DNA from: Haliclona indistincta
Taxonomy: Eukaryota; Porifera; Demospongiae; Haplosclerida; Chalinidae
Assembly (NCBI GenBank): GCA_964017065.1
Contig: OZ024792.1
Location: 4,211,754 to 4,275,753 of the forward strand
Length of the DNA stretch: 64,000 nt
Direction: 5' to 3'
Shown here one piece after another: positions 45,526-58,502 of the stretch; position 1 is the stretch's first letter, and each line of letters begins with the position of its first letter. The position numbers and the translations under genes are program-made. The notes under the pieces are model-generated. The model was not told the DNA's origin. It made no database searches and was given only the letters and a program-made list of their open reading frames with translations.

Positions 45526-46664
45526 ATGTTGAGTCAGATTGCTCAGGGAAAATTTGAGCCAACAATACATGCTGGCAATGATTCGGTGAGTATACATGCA
45601 TGCAATTGCAATGTGCTTTAATTATTGTATTCATATTATAGAACCGTGATATGGTCGTGGGTTTTGCAGCAGTAGGAATCATACTCAGTGTAGTCTCTCT
45701 AATCTCTTTGTTTCTAGTGATACTGTCATATTTATCTATCAGGTGAGGACTAACATGTACACATATGTTTCATTTATATCAATGTTTGCAGAAAGCTACG
45801 AACATCAGTTGCTGGACAAATGGTCATCAACACTGCCTTAGCTTTGTTAGGACATCATGCAACACTACTGCCCCAGAAAATTATAGGTGTCAGTACTAAT
45901 CGATCTCTTCCTGCTGAGGTCTGCTCGCTCTATACTTCATTGACCGTCTACTTTGGCACTGTTCTGATGTTCCTGTTTGCTGCAGAGGCAGTCAACATGT
46001 TTCTGTCAATAGTAATTGTTTTCACAAAGATTAATCATTATGTTATCAAGGCTACTGTCATTGGTTGGAGTAAGTTATAACTATACATGTATTAAATGAT
46101 ATTTTTATTGGAATTATTTTAGTAACTCCTGCAGTATTGGGTGGAATCATGCATGTCATTGTCTACTTGTATTCCATCAGTTCTGAGTAAGTTATGATAA
46201 AATATTATTATTGGGGACTTATCATAAATTTTCTGTTGTACAGTTGTGAGAGATTACCATATGGACTAAATGTGATAATCTATGGACCAATGATATTGTT
46301 GCAGTTGTTCGTGTGGATCATTTTCATCATAATTACATGCGTTCTGTTCAACCGAAGTCGCAAGGCAATTGCAGATCCTCAAGAAATGAAGTCTTCTTTG
46401 CAAGAGTGCAAGAAGAACTTGACTCTTTTAGCTTTGCTATTTACATTTCTGGGACTTCCATGGTTACTTATTATCGCAGGAGGATTATTTGGAAACACGA
46501 TATTTGTTGGTGTTGCTACCATCACTGACTTACTTCAAGGCCCAGCTCTATTCCTGCTCAGAGGAGTGAGGCTGCATGAAGTGAGACAGTTTTGGAAACG
46601 GTTGCTTTGTTGCAAATATTTGAAGAAGTCTCCGCCAAGTTCAGTAAACTCTGTTATAGTATAA
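45526..46664 (+). CDS. 7TM receptor-like protein, array copy 3
   Basis: Five exons: 45526-45585, 45642-45742, 45792-46069, 46123-46186, 46244-46664; 924 nt, 307 aa. N-terminus MLSQIAQGKFEPTIHAGNDS has no signal peptide, as in other short 7TM proteins. TM1 VGIILSVVSLISLFLVILSY; RKLRTSVAGQMVINTAL; GTVLMFLFAAEAVNMF (TM3); FLGLPWLLIIAGG (TM6); LQGPALFLLRGVRLHEVRQF (TM7/helix 8). Intron phases 0, 2, 1, 2 are the same as in the other array members. Cytoplasmic end CCKYLKKSPPSS has possible palmitoylation cysteines. Intact. The class resembles adhesion/secretin GPCRs by its TM2-TM3 and TM6-TM7 motifs; a sponge-specific clade is possible. Confidence 0.85.
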
Positions 46665-47009
46665 GTGAGGAGTTTTAGAAAGACACTATGATCCTGTTTA
46701 CTCCAAAGTGCAAGTGATGTTTAGAAGTGTCAAATGTTGTAGAACTACATTTGTATTTCCTACTATTGAGTGTGAATGTCTAATTATCACTTCATGAAAG
46801 CATAATACACTTGATCAACTTGAACTACACAATTACATAATTATTTGAATAGAAAGAATTCAGTTAGAAGGCTGGTAATTTTTGATTGTAATACAAAATG
46901 TATTCGATTTTTGGTAAGAGGGAGTAGATTGCGCTGGGAAAATTTAATATTTAAGTGAAATTTTTTGTGAAAAATTTAAACAAGATATAATAAACCTTGA
47001 CTCATAATA

Positions 47010-47155
47010 CAGTGGAACCTCTCTTAATGCACACTCCCGATCATCTCCATATACAGACAATTTGCTGATGCACATGACGATACAGATTGAGCCTCCGTGC
47101 AAGGGAATGGACAAAAAGCACTTTCCCAACTTGTCCGTTACAGAGGTTCTACTGT
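47010..47155. mobile_element. 146-bp Tc1/mariner-type MITE with TA duplication
   Basis: Ends CAGTGGAACCTCT and AGAGGTTCTACTG are inverted copies (one mismatch) flanked by TA on both sides (47008-47009, 47156-47157). Size, TA target and CAGTRGAACCTC-type ends fit mariner-derived MITEs widespread in animals. Confidence 0.85.
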
Positions 47156-47624
47156 ATTATGTTTTCAAGAGATAGTCCTAAGGAGCACAAAGGAAATGTA
47201 GACTCTTGAAGCTAATTTATGTGAATGAGATTTTAGCGATTTAATAAAAGAGAATGCGTTTCTTTTCTCCTATGTGATGATGAGTGTGCTTCATAATGAA
47301 TCAGTAAAAAAAGGTATGTCACTATGATGTAGAGGTATCTAAGTCAGCTATATAGTTCCTCTTATAATGAGTGTACTAAGTGCTGTTACGTATCCTTTTT
47401 GTTTCATAGATCTACCTGACGTTTTTGTGTACCTTGTTTCGCTACAACGAGCCCGCCCACGCAATTATACGTCCAAAGCATTCGTAAAAGTCAAAGCGTT
47501 TTACAGTCACGTACGCATGAATAATGCTAAAGGTATTTTAGAGCGTGTTCCGTTCGCAAGGGATCCGGAAAGCAGCCATATATAGTGAGGTTGCTGGCTT
47601 CAAGGGGCAAACCCACAATCTACG

Positions 47625-47631
47625 TATAAAG
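47625..47631 (+). promoter_or_regulatory. TATA-like box of 7TM copy 4
   Basis: TATAAAG 69 bp before the copy 4 ATG at 47700. Motif-based inference. Confidence 0.4.
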
Positions 47632-47699
47632 GATGCAAGCATATTCACGTACACATTCACCACGACTGAGCGATTGAACAGCAGTCAAACTCGATTAGA

Positions 47700-49282
47700 A
47701 TGGATATGCAGGCAATAAATAACTTCTCTGATCCCTACCAGGTACAGTAATTCACTATGCATGTTACCTGAACTTTGTTTTCCAATGTATTATAGGAATT
47801 GTTGAGGCCATTTGCAATAGTCGGTGCAACTCTTACAACAGTATCGATAGCTTCATTGTTATTAACCATTGTTTCATATCTAGCTATCAGGTGAGTAACT
47901 CCTGCAGATAATAATCAGCTATGTCCTAGTAATAGAGTACAGTAGACATTGCCAGACATTCAGATGTGTCCTTTGGGTCAGGATAATGTCATCTAAGAGA
48001 GGAACTTTGCTGTGGCAAAGTATTGTCCTAAATAATAATATCTGCTTTATTTTTAGGAGCTGAAACACATACTCTGTGCTTGCACTAAGTATCTGACAGT
48101 ATAATGTGTAGAGTTCAATTTCATGAAGTTCTGTGTAATCATTCAAGTGGGAAAGATATTTAATAATTGGTTATACATACTACATCATAGTTTGAGCTTG
48201 TGTCGTACTCACATAGTCAAATGTATACACTGCGGAAACCTTGGACAGAACAATTGCCTTTGTTTTAATGGGATTTTAGCATCGTGTTCTATTTCTGTGC
48301 AATCTGTCGTGGTCTGGATTAATGGTGTTACAAGTTTTATTCATAATTATGACCACAATATTATTATTGCTCATTATCTGCAGGAAATTACGCAAATCAG
48401 TTGCTGGAAAAATGGTACTGAACATAGCAGTTGCATTGCTGGGTCATCACTTTTCTTTCGTACCAATGAAAGTCTACTACATTGTATACAATCGTCTTGA
48501 ACCAGTGCCGTTATGTATAGTCGGTTCAGCACTCTACGGCTACTTTGGGACTGTTCTAGTGTTTCTGTTTGCTGCCGAGGCTGTTCACATGTATGCTAAG
48601 ATTGTACTAGTGTTCGATGACATTGAAAACTACTTCACAAAGGCTACTATAACTGCATGGAGTAAGTTCTAATTTATAAAAGAAAAAGATTTAGTGACAA
48701 TGTATTACTTGTTTTTTTCTGTAGTAACACCTTTGTTATTGATTGGATTTACTACTAGCCTGTTGGTAGCAGATAATACGTAAGGACAGAATAGAATCGA
48801 AATTGGTAATAATAATATCTTATTCGCAAAACTTTAGGTGTCCAAGAGTGCCGTTCGGTCTATTGGGTATACTATTGGCTCCTGAAATATTAGTACTCAT
48901 TTTTATATGGATTGTTTTTATCAAAATTGCATTCACACTTTTTTTGAGAAGTTGCAAAGCCATCAAGCAGAAGAAATACAATACAACAACAACATCGGAG
49001 TTGAAAAAGAACTTTGTGATTCTTGTCGTCTTATTCTGCTCTCTGGGACTCCCTTGGATTGTCATTGTTATCGGAACTTCTGTCTTTGCTGTGTGGTTCA
49101 ACTTTGTCGCTTTTGTCTTTGATCTGATTCAAGGACCCATACTGCTAGTGCTTATGGGATTGAGACTGTCAATAGTACGAAAGTTGTGGAAGAAAGTATT
49201 ATGCTGTGAATGTCTAAGACACAAGCCAGATCAAGTAAAGAAGGTTTCTAGTACTGCTTCTAAAGAAACTATTTCTATATAG
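47700..49282 (+). CDS. 7TM receptor-like protein, array copy 4
   Basis: Five exons: 47700-47741, 47796-47890, 48384-48661, 48725-48779, 48838-49282; 915 nt, 304 aa. MDMQAINNFSDPYQ carries an N-terminal sequon. TM1 AIVGATLTTVSIASLLLTIVSY; RKLRKSVAGKMVLNIAVALLGHH; GTVLVFLFAAEAVHMY (TM3); SLGLPWIVIVIGTSV (TM6); IQGPILLVLMGLRLSIVRKLW (TM7/helix 8). Same intron phases as its neighbours. Intron 2 is about 490 bp, longer than in the other copies. Intact; ligand and coupling unknown. Confidence 0.85.
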
Positions 49283-50015
49283 TATTTATGAATATTTTGA
49301 CAATAATTATATTATAGTGTATTCATTCAAATTTGTCAGTAAATGTCATCTTATCTTGTTGCTGGTACCATAGATAGATACTACTCTAATAGTTTAATCG
49401 ACCACAAGAATGGAGCATGCTAGCCATTAGCACTTGACATGCTGCATGAGGGAAAGTTTCTTATTAGTGATGTTTAGGCTGCAATAGTTGATGTCCACAC
49501 TGTTCTAGTACACACAAGTATTTAAAACCTTAAAGTTAAATGATAAAATGATGACTTTATGCTTTTTAAACTACACTTCGCTCTTCTATAAGGAACTGCA
49601 TGATAGGTCACCAATGAGCCAAAGCTGTGATACTTGCACATCATTGGTTGGATTGTTCAGACCCATTAACTAAGGCTCTACTGTGCTATATAAGTAGTTG
49701 TGACTATCTGATGTATTGTTTTCTATGCAGCATGTGGGCATGCAGGCAGTCATGGCTGTAACTGCTCCATCACTAAGTAATGATAAACTACATTATAGGT
49801 ACAGTACGTCATGTGTACTGTGTATGGATGTATGGATGCCAGTATGTATGGATGCCAATACTTCCTATTGGCATCCATACATACTGCCAACATTATTATG
49901 ACATAATTATGATACATTATTACAAGTTATTACACCAACTTCCCATTTATTTGGCTTACGTGCATATCTGTGCAAACTATACGCTTGATATCGATTCTTG
50001 AACGAGTCGATCACT
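49283..50015. other. Intergenic between 7TM copies 4 and 5
   Basis: About 730 bp. TATATAAG at 49687-49694 lies 320 bp before the copy 5 ATG. A near-palindromic cluster of GGATGCCA/TGGCATCC occurs at about 49830-49885. No gene supported. Confidence 0.5.
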
Positions 50016-51224
50016 ATGGAAAGCTTCTATAACCAAAGCAGTGACTACCAGAGCTCTGTGAGTAGAACACCTATTGCTCTTTCACATGTTTATTTTATTG
50101 TACTGTGTAACCAGATTGCCTTGCAAGTTCTCTCAACTATTGGAATTGTATTAAATGTGATATCTGTAGTATTTCTAACTCTGACTATCATATCATATCT
50201 GGCGATTCGGTGAGACTGTGTGCAGTAGTAGCTCTTTGATGAGATGTTTTATATAGTACAGAAACCTACGAACATCAGTTGCTGGTAAAATGATGATCAA
50301 CATTACTGTAGCTTTGACAGCACACCATGTGGCACTGATTCCTCTCAACATTCTGAATCATGACAATAGGATTTACCTGCAGCTGCCTCCAGAATTCTGT
50401 GCACTTCACACTATATTGATCATTTATTTCGGCACTGTTCTCATGTTCCTGTTTGCCGCTGAATCTATAAACCTGTATTTCAAAATAGTCACTATTTTCT
50501 CAGGAATCAACGATTATGTTAACAAGGCAACTCTCACTGCATGGAGTAAGAAGCATAATAGCACAGTAATAATAACTATTATTACAATTATACAGTAGCT
50601 CCAGTATTCTTGTGTGGACTCCTGTATGGTCTTGTCTACTTGCACTATTCAGCTACCCAGTAAGTAAAAATCAGATCTAGACCATACATGCATTGATATG
50701 TATAGAGAGATGTAGTATAGTGTACTGTATGAAACAACTCAGAGAAATTTTATAGTTGCTTTTATGAAGAAGTTTTAAATGATTTTCTATACTTCAGGTG
50801 TGATAATTTGCCTCTTGCACTCAATGCAGCATTATTCATGCCCATGTTGGTGTTGCAGCTGTTTACATGGATTGTCTTTGCTGTAATAGCATGTAATATG
50901 TGGTATCGAAGTCGCAAAAGATATCTCGAAAATCATCAAAATACACCGTACACTGAATTCAAGAAAAATTTGAACATTCTTCTTCTGCTATTTATTTTTC
51001 TGGGACTGCCCTGGTTGGTCATTGCTGCAGGAGCAATATGGACTGACTTACAGCCTGTTGTGGTTATCATTGACGTCCTTCAAGGCCCAGCTCTGTTTTT
51101 GATCAGAGTAGTTAGACTGAGTGAAGCACGGCAGTTTTGGAGAAGACTATTGCTTTGTCACAAGCAACCCCAAACTCCCCGACCAGCTGCACGTGTTATG
51201 ACTTCCCTAAACAGCTTAGTATAG
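50016..51224 (+). CDS. 7TM receptor-like protein, array copy 5
   Basis: Five exons: 50016-50057, 50115-50209, 50262-50545, 50596-50659, 50798-51224; 912 nt, 303 aa. MESFYNQSSDYQSS has a sequon. TM1 GIVLNVISVVFLTLTIISYLAI; RNLRTSVAGKMMINITVAL; GTVLMFLFAAESINLYF (TM3); FLGLPWLVIAAGA (TM6); LQGPALFLIRVVRLSEARQFW (TM7/helix 8). Same exon plan and phases as the other copies. Tail CHKQPQTPRPAARVMTSL. Intact; last member of the array. Confidence 0.85.
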
Positions 51225-51888
51225 ACTAATAGTAAGTTGCAGTTCTACACAAAGTTGCAGTTCTACATGGACCAGTCATCTTGCAGGATGGTTGTGTGCA
51301 ATTTCCTTTTGAACTTCATTGGTGTTGATGCTATTACAACATATGATCTAATTTGATAAAAGGCTAATTAATGTCAACCCCTCTAAGACTACAAGCAGTA
51401 CTTGGTCATAAAATTAAATTTAGGTAATGGTGTATTGAAGTGTAAATTAAGGCATGTTTACTGTAAGTAGAGTAGTGGTCTCACGGGTCTGTTGCAAAAT
51501 TGTGTGGGATAGTTCAGATCTCCTACAGCTCAAAAACTTGGAATGATACAATCACAACTATAAGATCTCTATGATGTGAATAATTATACCACACGTATGG
51601 TAACTTGAACTTATTTTCATTCGTATTAAATTTTATTTTGTCACCCAAGTGATCTCGAAATTCATCTGAAACCTCATTCCATGCTGCACCAGAAATAGTT
51701 TCTTACACTCAGAGGTCAATTTACATGCACGTGTTGACTAGAATCTTGTAATGAGGATATATTGACATGTTTTGTCACCAATGACGACGTGTTATAATGT
51801 CAACAATACTAATAAAATATTGAGCAATAGAGCATATCCGATGACCAGGTAAAGAGAATCTAGGTTATTGCAGAGTGATTGTCTGTTC
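51225..51888. other. Intergenic, no gene seen
   Basis: About 660 bp between the 3' ends of 7TM copy 5 (+) and the CANT1 gene (-). Nothing recognisable; a short direct repeat AGTTGCAGTTCTACA occurs at about 51235-51267. Confidence 0.5.
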
Positions 51889-54800
51889 TCATAAAAATTC
51901 TACACCTTCAAATCTAAAATGAAGGAAAGAAACAATAAGAGAGAGATTCAGTGAGAGTATACTTACTTCAGTCTCCCGACCACAGTTTCTTCCATAAGCA
52001 CTCTACCTGTTAAATCAAATACGAGGATGTCTTGTAAAAAATTAAGAAAACTAAAAATGGTGGTGGCTTTGTATGTGCCAGCCATAAAGTAATGTAATTT
52101 AAGATGAATTCTCCTCGGTGCGTACTATATATTTTAAGGATACATGTCACAATATTATCTTTGTTCTCTTCACTCTTGAGGGCAAGGATGATGCTATCCT
52201 CTGTACCGGGAATGAACTTGAATGAAGAGAAACCACGATATTGGTTTAGATGCTAGACGATAAAGATGTTAAGAAAAAACGGAATATTAGCGAGACCAGA
52301 TGCATACACAGCTGTTGTCATGGATACTGTTACTCTTGAATATTGTATATTTGAGAAGTCTTCATTTGCCGTGATCATAAGGTCAGTAGCTCGATGCTCG
52401 TCATCAACATCATTGTATCTGCAAATAAAAGAAATAATAGCGATGTGGGAATTTGCACACCAGAAAGGCATCATTGTCTTCGAATGTATAATAACATTGG
52501 GAACAGGCAAATGCTGTTGCAACATCAAAAGCGCAAAACAATTATGGGATTTAAAAACCAAGTGAGTGTATAGTAACTACATGTACATGAACAATAATAT
52601 GGATCTTGCATTTGTAGACATAACATAAACAGATGTGTCAAAGTACATGCATATTTTCACACACACTTAAACATATACATGTCTCATGCTACTTATCATA
52701 CACACCCATCTTGTGCAGCCTGGTATTAAGAAGGTGGGTCAGCCTATAATAATTTATTATTAAGGTTTTTAGAATAACAGTAAAATAGACATCGTGAGAC
52801 AACTGTGTGAGAATTACATGGTACTTAGCTCTGTATGAAAGGAGCTATGTATGTTGCCAAAATAAAATTAACACGTCTCATTTCACATACAAATTGGCAT
52901 TGGGTGTTCTGCGCATAATCGTTCTGAGCTGAATTTTAAATCCAATTTTAACACCTCCCACACACGTACTTTAGGCTATGTAGTGCTCTTCAGCAAACAA
53001 AATTAAAGCCTGTGGACAGTGCATAGCTGGTTGAAGAGGCACGTTACGATACCTTAAGCATATGACATATCTTATTAACTCTGACTCGTTTTCGCTGTCT
53101 GCTTTTACAGTTACAGATCGCCTGCTTCTTGGCTCATTACTAGCAGTATTTGCCCCTGAACACAAGTTGGGCGTTATTCTTTTCTCCTTCATTGCCATAA
53201 TTATGTGAGTGGGGTGGAGAAATCAAAAAATCTTTTCAAGTATAAAAGTAGCTACCGATGTCCATTGCTTTTCTCAGGGCATGCATTCTTGCAAAAATGG
53301 ACAAAAGTTTTAAATACTTGCTCACAGACCAAGTGGCTCCCACAAAATCTGAAATTCCTAATGTGCATGAAGAAAAATGTCAGACATCTTGTGTGGGTGT
53401 GGCTTATTCAGTTTGTCATGTCATTATGCAGGGCCTGCTCTGCCCTAGCCTCCTCCCCAGGCCCCACCCTCTAATTAATTTGCAATTACCGAGAGAGGGC
53501 CTGGTAACACTCGCAACAAAAACTGTCGCGAGTACCTCACAAAATCGTGAGGTCGCGAGCAGGTTACAGCGCGCGAATTCATCGCGCCACTATTGCTTGA
53601 CGTACAACGTAACCGTTCTTATACGTAAGTTCACCAAGGCTGCTCAAGTTCTGCTGCTGCATAAATTTTTGTTTAGCTCCGTTGTGGCTTGTCTCAGTAG
53701 TACTAGGGTGCTCCTTGCGCGCCAACAAACCAGTGAAAATGAACAGACGAAGGCTTACGTTAGAACGACGGTATTGGTATGGGCGGGGCGTCACGTAACC
53801 ATGGATACAAAAAAATTTATCGGGCGACAGTTTTTATCGCGAGTGTAACCAGGCCATCAAACCTCGATTGCTATAATGAGAGGGGTGTGGCCTGGGTAGG
53901 AGGCTAGCTCTGCCCACGAATGGATTATAACCAAAATTGGCAATATTCTGAACATCAGTGGGATTGCACACTTAAAATTTCGCCAATGGGAACCTGACAA
54001 ATTTAAAAAGAAAATGAGTGCACGGATAATGTGAACCTTGCGCTAAAAAGTGTTTCGAAATAATTATTTTGACAAAAGACTGCCATAGTCTACATACAAA
54101 CCAAATACTAACCTTAGTTTGCTTGCTTTCCGAGGAAGAAAGAACCACTTTTTGTGAATATCGCTCCAGCAAGCTGACTCGTGAATGATATACCTGTACA
54201 AACAAGTATGTTAAAATCCCATTTTCACAGTTTGCTCAGTAAAAAAACAAAATTGAGCGGTCATTGACTTCCAATTATCATTCATTGAACACCGTGCATA
54301 CTGTGATTGGTTAGTAGACAGTGGGGTGCACACTCCCTGACTGAACCGGTACAAGAGAATGCGGCAGTGATTGCAGGGATCGAGTCTAGACAGCTGGTAT
54401 TAATTAAATAATTACTAGCGCACAACTGATATTATGGTAGTTAGATGTTATACAGAATGACGAGTGATGTAAGGAAGGCATAATTGATCGAGGCTTTGTT
54501 GTGTAGCAGGAGTTCAGCGAGTACAAGCAAATGGAACCAAGCAACAATTCTCTTTAAAATTTTTTAACGGCTTATAAAATTATATATAAAATTGTAGTTT
54601 CTTGCTACTTGACACGTGATTATTGTGAAAGACAACTCACCCGGGAGAGCTGATTCCGACAGCTTTTTTCATGTCATTGTATGTTGTAGCCCAGGGATGG
54701 TGAGTGACGTGTCCTATCGGTGATATCTTCTTGATGTATTGTGGATGATCATTGACGAATTCCTGTGGAGGGAAAAACAGAGAACAGCTGGCAATTCACG

Positions 54801-57800
54801 TCTCTACAGCATGCATACATTCTAGAAACACGTGCATTAGCATAATTATTTGTAAACATAGAAGCAGGTGCACACATGCTTTACCGCCAAGTCAACACCT
54901 GCCAACAAATTGATAATCACGTACAGCTCATTCCAAACGTATTTCGCAGAAATGTACACCAAGATTAACACGAAAATGTCCAATAATGAAGTTATCGTTA
55001 TTGAATTATGAGAATTTGATTCATACATTCCACCATATTGGGCAAGGGATATCTTCCCCCTCACTCACCCCAGATGTCGATGTCCATTCCTTCCCAAGTC
55101 CTCCCACAAAAAGCCTGTGACCCTTTACAGCCATCCACTCCGACTTGAATCCCTTGGCAGTGGAGCCCGGACCATCGTTCAGTTTGACCCAAGGTATCAA
55201 ATCACTGCCACGAATCTCAAAAACTAGAAAGAAATATACGAACATACTAGCATGCACTCGTTGGAGTACATACACGTACATACCTATTCCCGATCTGTCG
55301 TCAACTGTAAGAAGCTTTCCATTAAAAACTATCAGCTCTGAAAGCTCGGCTCCTCTTCCCTTCTCTGACAAGTGAGTCTTCAATCGTAGCTGCAGAGAGA
55401 ACAAACTATCAAAACAGTATAAAGTCACTGTCCACACACCTCTTTGTCCCATTCGACTGTGTATTTGTTGGTCGTTACTTCATGCTTGAGAGTCCCCTTC
55501 TTTAGTATGCTAAACCATGTGAATTTTGCTGCAGAATCTTTGCTGTTCAAGTCCTGATCGGCTACCACTCCAATGCGATAATGCATCACACCATCAATTA
55601 CTAACAAGTGAAAAAACAATAAAACTTTCTTCAAAATTATACATGCACACAATGTAAATTCAGCAAGCCCTCTCTCTCTTTTTCTGAAGCTCTTCAATGC
55701 AAGGAATAACCAGAATTCTTACAAATATATGTTCTGTTAATTATTGTTCTATATTTTCACCTAATCACAGACACAATAAAAAAATTATACAGCAAACGGT
55801 GCTACTATTTGGTTACAAAGCCAAAAGAATCCATTTCAAAAGGCGTGACTTGAGAACAGAGAGATTATTAGAATACTGACGTAACTCAATATTGTGAAAG
55901 CAATGCACACCTGAGCCAAAAAAACTAAAAATGAATCAATCGGGTGTACAACAATTTTTGAAGATGATTGATTAATGGAACAAAAATGTCAAACTTGTAA
56001 AGATTATACTCCACCTAGCAGCAGAACCAACTCTATAGCTCAGTGTAATTGAGTTTGTACCATAGACTATGAATGCAGGTGTTCATGGTGGAACAAGCGT
56101 ACAGACAAGAATGCTGTGCTAAAGTGTTTACGCCAAGGATTCTACATTAATGATGTGATTTTACAAAACATATTAAGACCTTAGCCAATCAGATTGCTGA
56201 GCTCAGTCACAACAGAATGACAGACAAGCACTAGTAGCAGCTGTTAGAGTACAACGTGGACAAAATGATAGTTACATGATAGTTACTCCGACTAGTCATA
56301 GAAGGTTATGTTATCAGGATCAACGTCTAGACTACTGTGTCACAAGTCATGAGACATCTAGTATTTCAGTACTGGTGATGCTGACTTTGCATGACAAGAG
56401 ACAGTGACAAGGCAAAGCATAGTTTTCAGTTCCAACACCATAGCATGGACTTTACACTTACACGTCACCTCTCAGCATAAACCCTAACCCGAGTCCAAGC
56501 TTGTGCATTCTTTGCTAATAAATAGTGCACCAAAGTTATGCCGTCAAAGCTAAGTAACCTAATAATCTAAACTAGCCGTTTATTGCATCTTTAGGCTATG
56601 TCTGGAGTACATAGCATAAACAAAGCAATAAATTAGTGTCAATATGACCAAGAAGCAGAATATACAAAACACTAGCCTGTGGGTGTAATTCTGTGCGACA
56701 TATACATCATGTGTGGGTTGTGTGGTGGTATGAGCTACACACGTGTATGTCTCTCAGTCTGCTCATGACCAGTGTACACGTGTGGCATGTGTGTGGGAGC
56801 ACGCACATATCACAGCGGTGCGTGCAGGCTTAATTTGATATTCATCAACACTTACAAAGTTTAAATCGTATACAGGGCTGGGCAAACGTTACCAAGGATA
56901 CCCAACATGTAGTAATAGGTAAGGAATCTACCTCGTCACACAAACATACAAAAAGGGTAATGTTGTCTGAACTGAGCTAAAGCACAGTAGATTCTCAGAC
57001 AGTTGTTCGTTCTGGGGTGTAGCCAATAAAATTCCTCCATGTCTAGTCCACTTCAGAGGATGATAATACTATAATCATACTTAGCAACACAACTAAACTA
57101 ACCAATCTTTTCAACCTAATGATCAACAAAATATTATAGTACTCTTTGAGGATGAGTGGTGACAATTAAGAACCAGACAATAGTTGTGAGTACTGGTTTA
57201 AAGCAAGAATGTGTGACTATGTATCTGTGGTCAGCTACTGTGGGAGACATATGAAGGGGATGCGGTGCGAACAAAACAATAGAAACAGAAATAGATCTTG
57301 GCAACGGTTCTGGGAGTGATAGGAAAGAATGCAAAGGAACATATAGGGAGGACGTGGTTGAGTTGGCACTTTGGAGTGCAGAACAAGAGGGAGGCTTGGG
57401 AGTTTGGTACAGACACTTGGCAGAATAATCAACCCTCCTTGTTAAAGGTAATAATAGGTGGAGCAGGTACAGAAATGACACAAGCACACCCAGATAAGTT
57501 AGGGATACAGTAGAACCCCTCATTCCTCTATAATGGACACTTACTGAATCCCAAATATAACCCACATAGTGTATAATAAACCCCTTTCTACGACTGTACA
57601 TTGCTAATTACATGTATAGTCATAGAAACTGCATAAGAGGTAACATTATACAGCAGCATAATTCCCTTGGCAGAATCAAATCTCCTTGTTACAGGTAGCA
57701 ATGGGTGTAGCAGGTGCAGAACTTGACAATTACACGCAGCACAACACGCCCATTGCTAATATAGTCAAAAATCCGGACAGAAACTGCTATCAAATTAAGC

Positions 57801-58502
57801 TAAGAGGTGACAGTATACATTGCAACACAACAAGACAATTCCTCTCGAACTGCAGCATACCAGTTTAATTCAATAACAAAAATAACGCCACCACAGTGGA
57901 GAGAGTGCATGCGGGGTACTTTGGACCCATCACAATCATGCAAGCAATGCCGGGAATTTTGACAAAGCATACCAATCATACTCACTCTATATAGTGCATG
58001 AGTAACCATAGTTACAGCATGCATCATTCTGTAAACCTAATAAACGTGTCAACAACATCATATGTTGCGTGACCAAGAAAATTTCCCAATAGACTGTGCA
58101 AGCACCTTTGAAACTGATCCTTTACAAATGCTATCAGGGCATGCACCATTAGCTGTAACTTCTGTTAATAGTTCAACTATCATCACACGTAAACAAATCT
58201 GAGCATTACACGGTGAGTAGCTATGGGTGGTACTTACAGACTGGTCTGGTGAGTGGGTATGTTGGATCATAAGAGAACACTTCTATCTCATTTATTGTGG
58301 GTCGAGGAGAATCACTTGGGTCAGACATAGAAGAGTATTTATGAGGTAGAAGTAATATCACTACTATGATAAATAGTACAAGGAGGATTAAATACAACGA
58401 TCTGGGATGTATCTTGGCAAGACGAATAGCTCCTCCTCCCGCCATGTCACTCCCAGACTTGTTAGTTATATCTGGTTCAGTAGCATTGATAGATGCAAGC
58501 AT
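51889..58502 (-). CDS. CANT1: Calcium-activated nucleotidase (CANT1/apyrase family)
   Basis: Ten exons: 58502-58238, 55600-55440, 55389-55284, 55223-55069, 54762-54641, 54193-54113, 52418-52334, 52252-52144, 52030-51967, 51913-51889; 1173 nt, 390 aa (human CANT1 is 401). Exon 1 encodes a signal anchor ([19 protein letters not shown]), giving a type II Golgi/ER protein. The propeller follows the family closely: [93 protein letters not shown] and C-terminal FEGVEFL. CANT1 hydrolyses UDP/GDP in the secretory pathway with Ca2+, supporting glycan synthesis. Intron 1 is 2.6 kb; intron 6 holds a nested foldback element. Confidence 0.95.
53431..53916. mobile_element. Nested inverted-repeat element in a CANT1 intron
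   Basis: Outer arms 53431-53472 (GGGCCTGCTCTGCCCTAGCC start) and 53879-53916 (ends AGGAGGCTAGCTCTGCCC) are imperfect inverted copies. Inside them, 53498-53530 (GGCCTGGTAACACTCGC) and 53822-53855 (GCGAGTGTAACCAGGCC) form a second inverted pair. The interior has a small hairpin (GTCGCGAGTACC...GAGGTCGCGAGC). No transposase. It could be one element with a complex end or one MITE inside another. Confidence 0.7.
57508..57545. mobile_element. Solo end resembling the mariner-type MITE
   Basis: CAGTAGAACCCCTC after TA, close to the ends of the MITE at 47010-47155, within intron 1 of the CANT1 gene. I could not find a matching second end nearby, so it may be a decayed copy. Confidence 0.4.

Larger units (their letters stand above)
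46665..47699. other. Intergenic between 7TM copies 3 and 4
   Basis: About 1 kb. Contains a 146-bp mariner-type MITE (47010-47155) and a TATA-like box at 47625. No gene supported; the short open frame at 47367-47585 lacks features. Confidence 0.5.

Noticed and set aside
53205..53848. Plus-strand ORFs in CANT1 intron 6
   Set aside because: They cross the nested inverted-repeat element and carry no domain.
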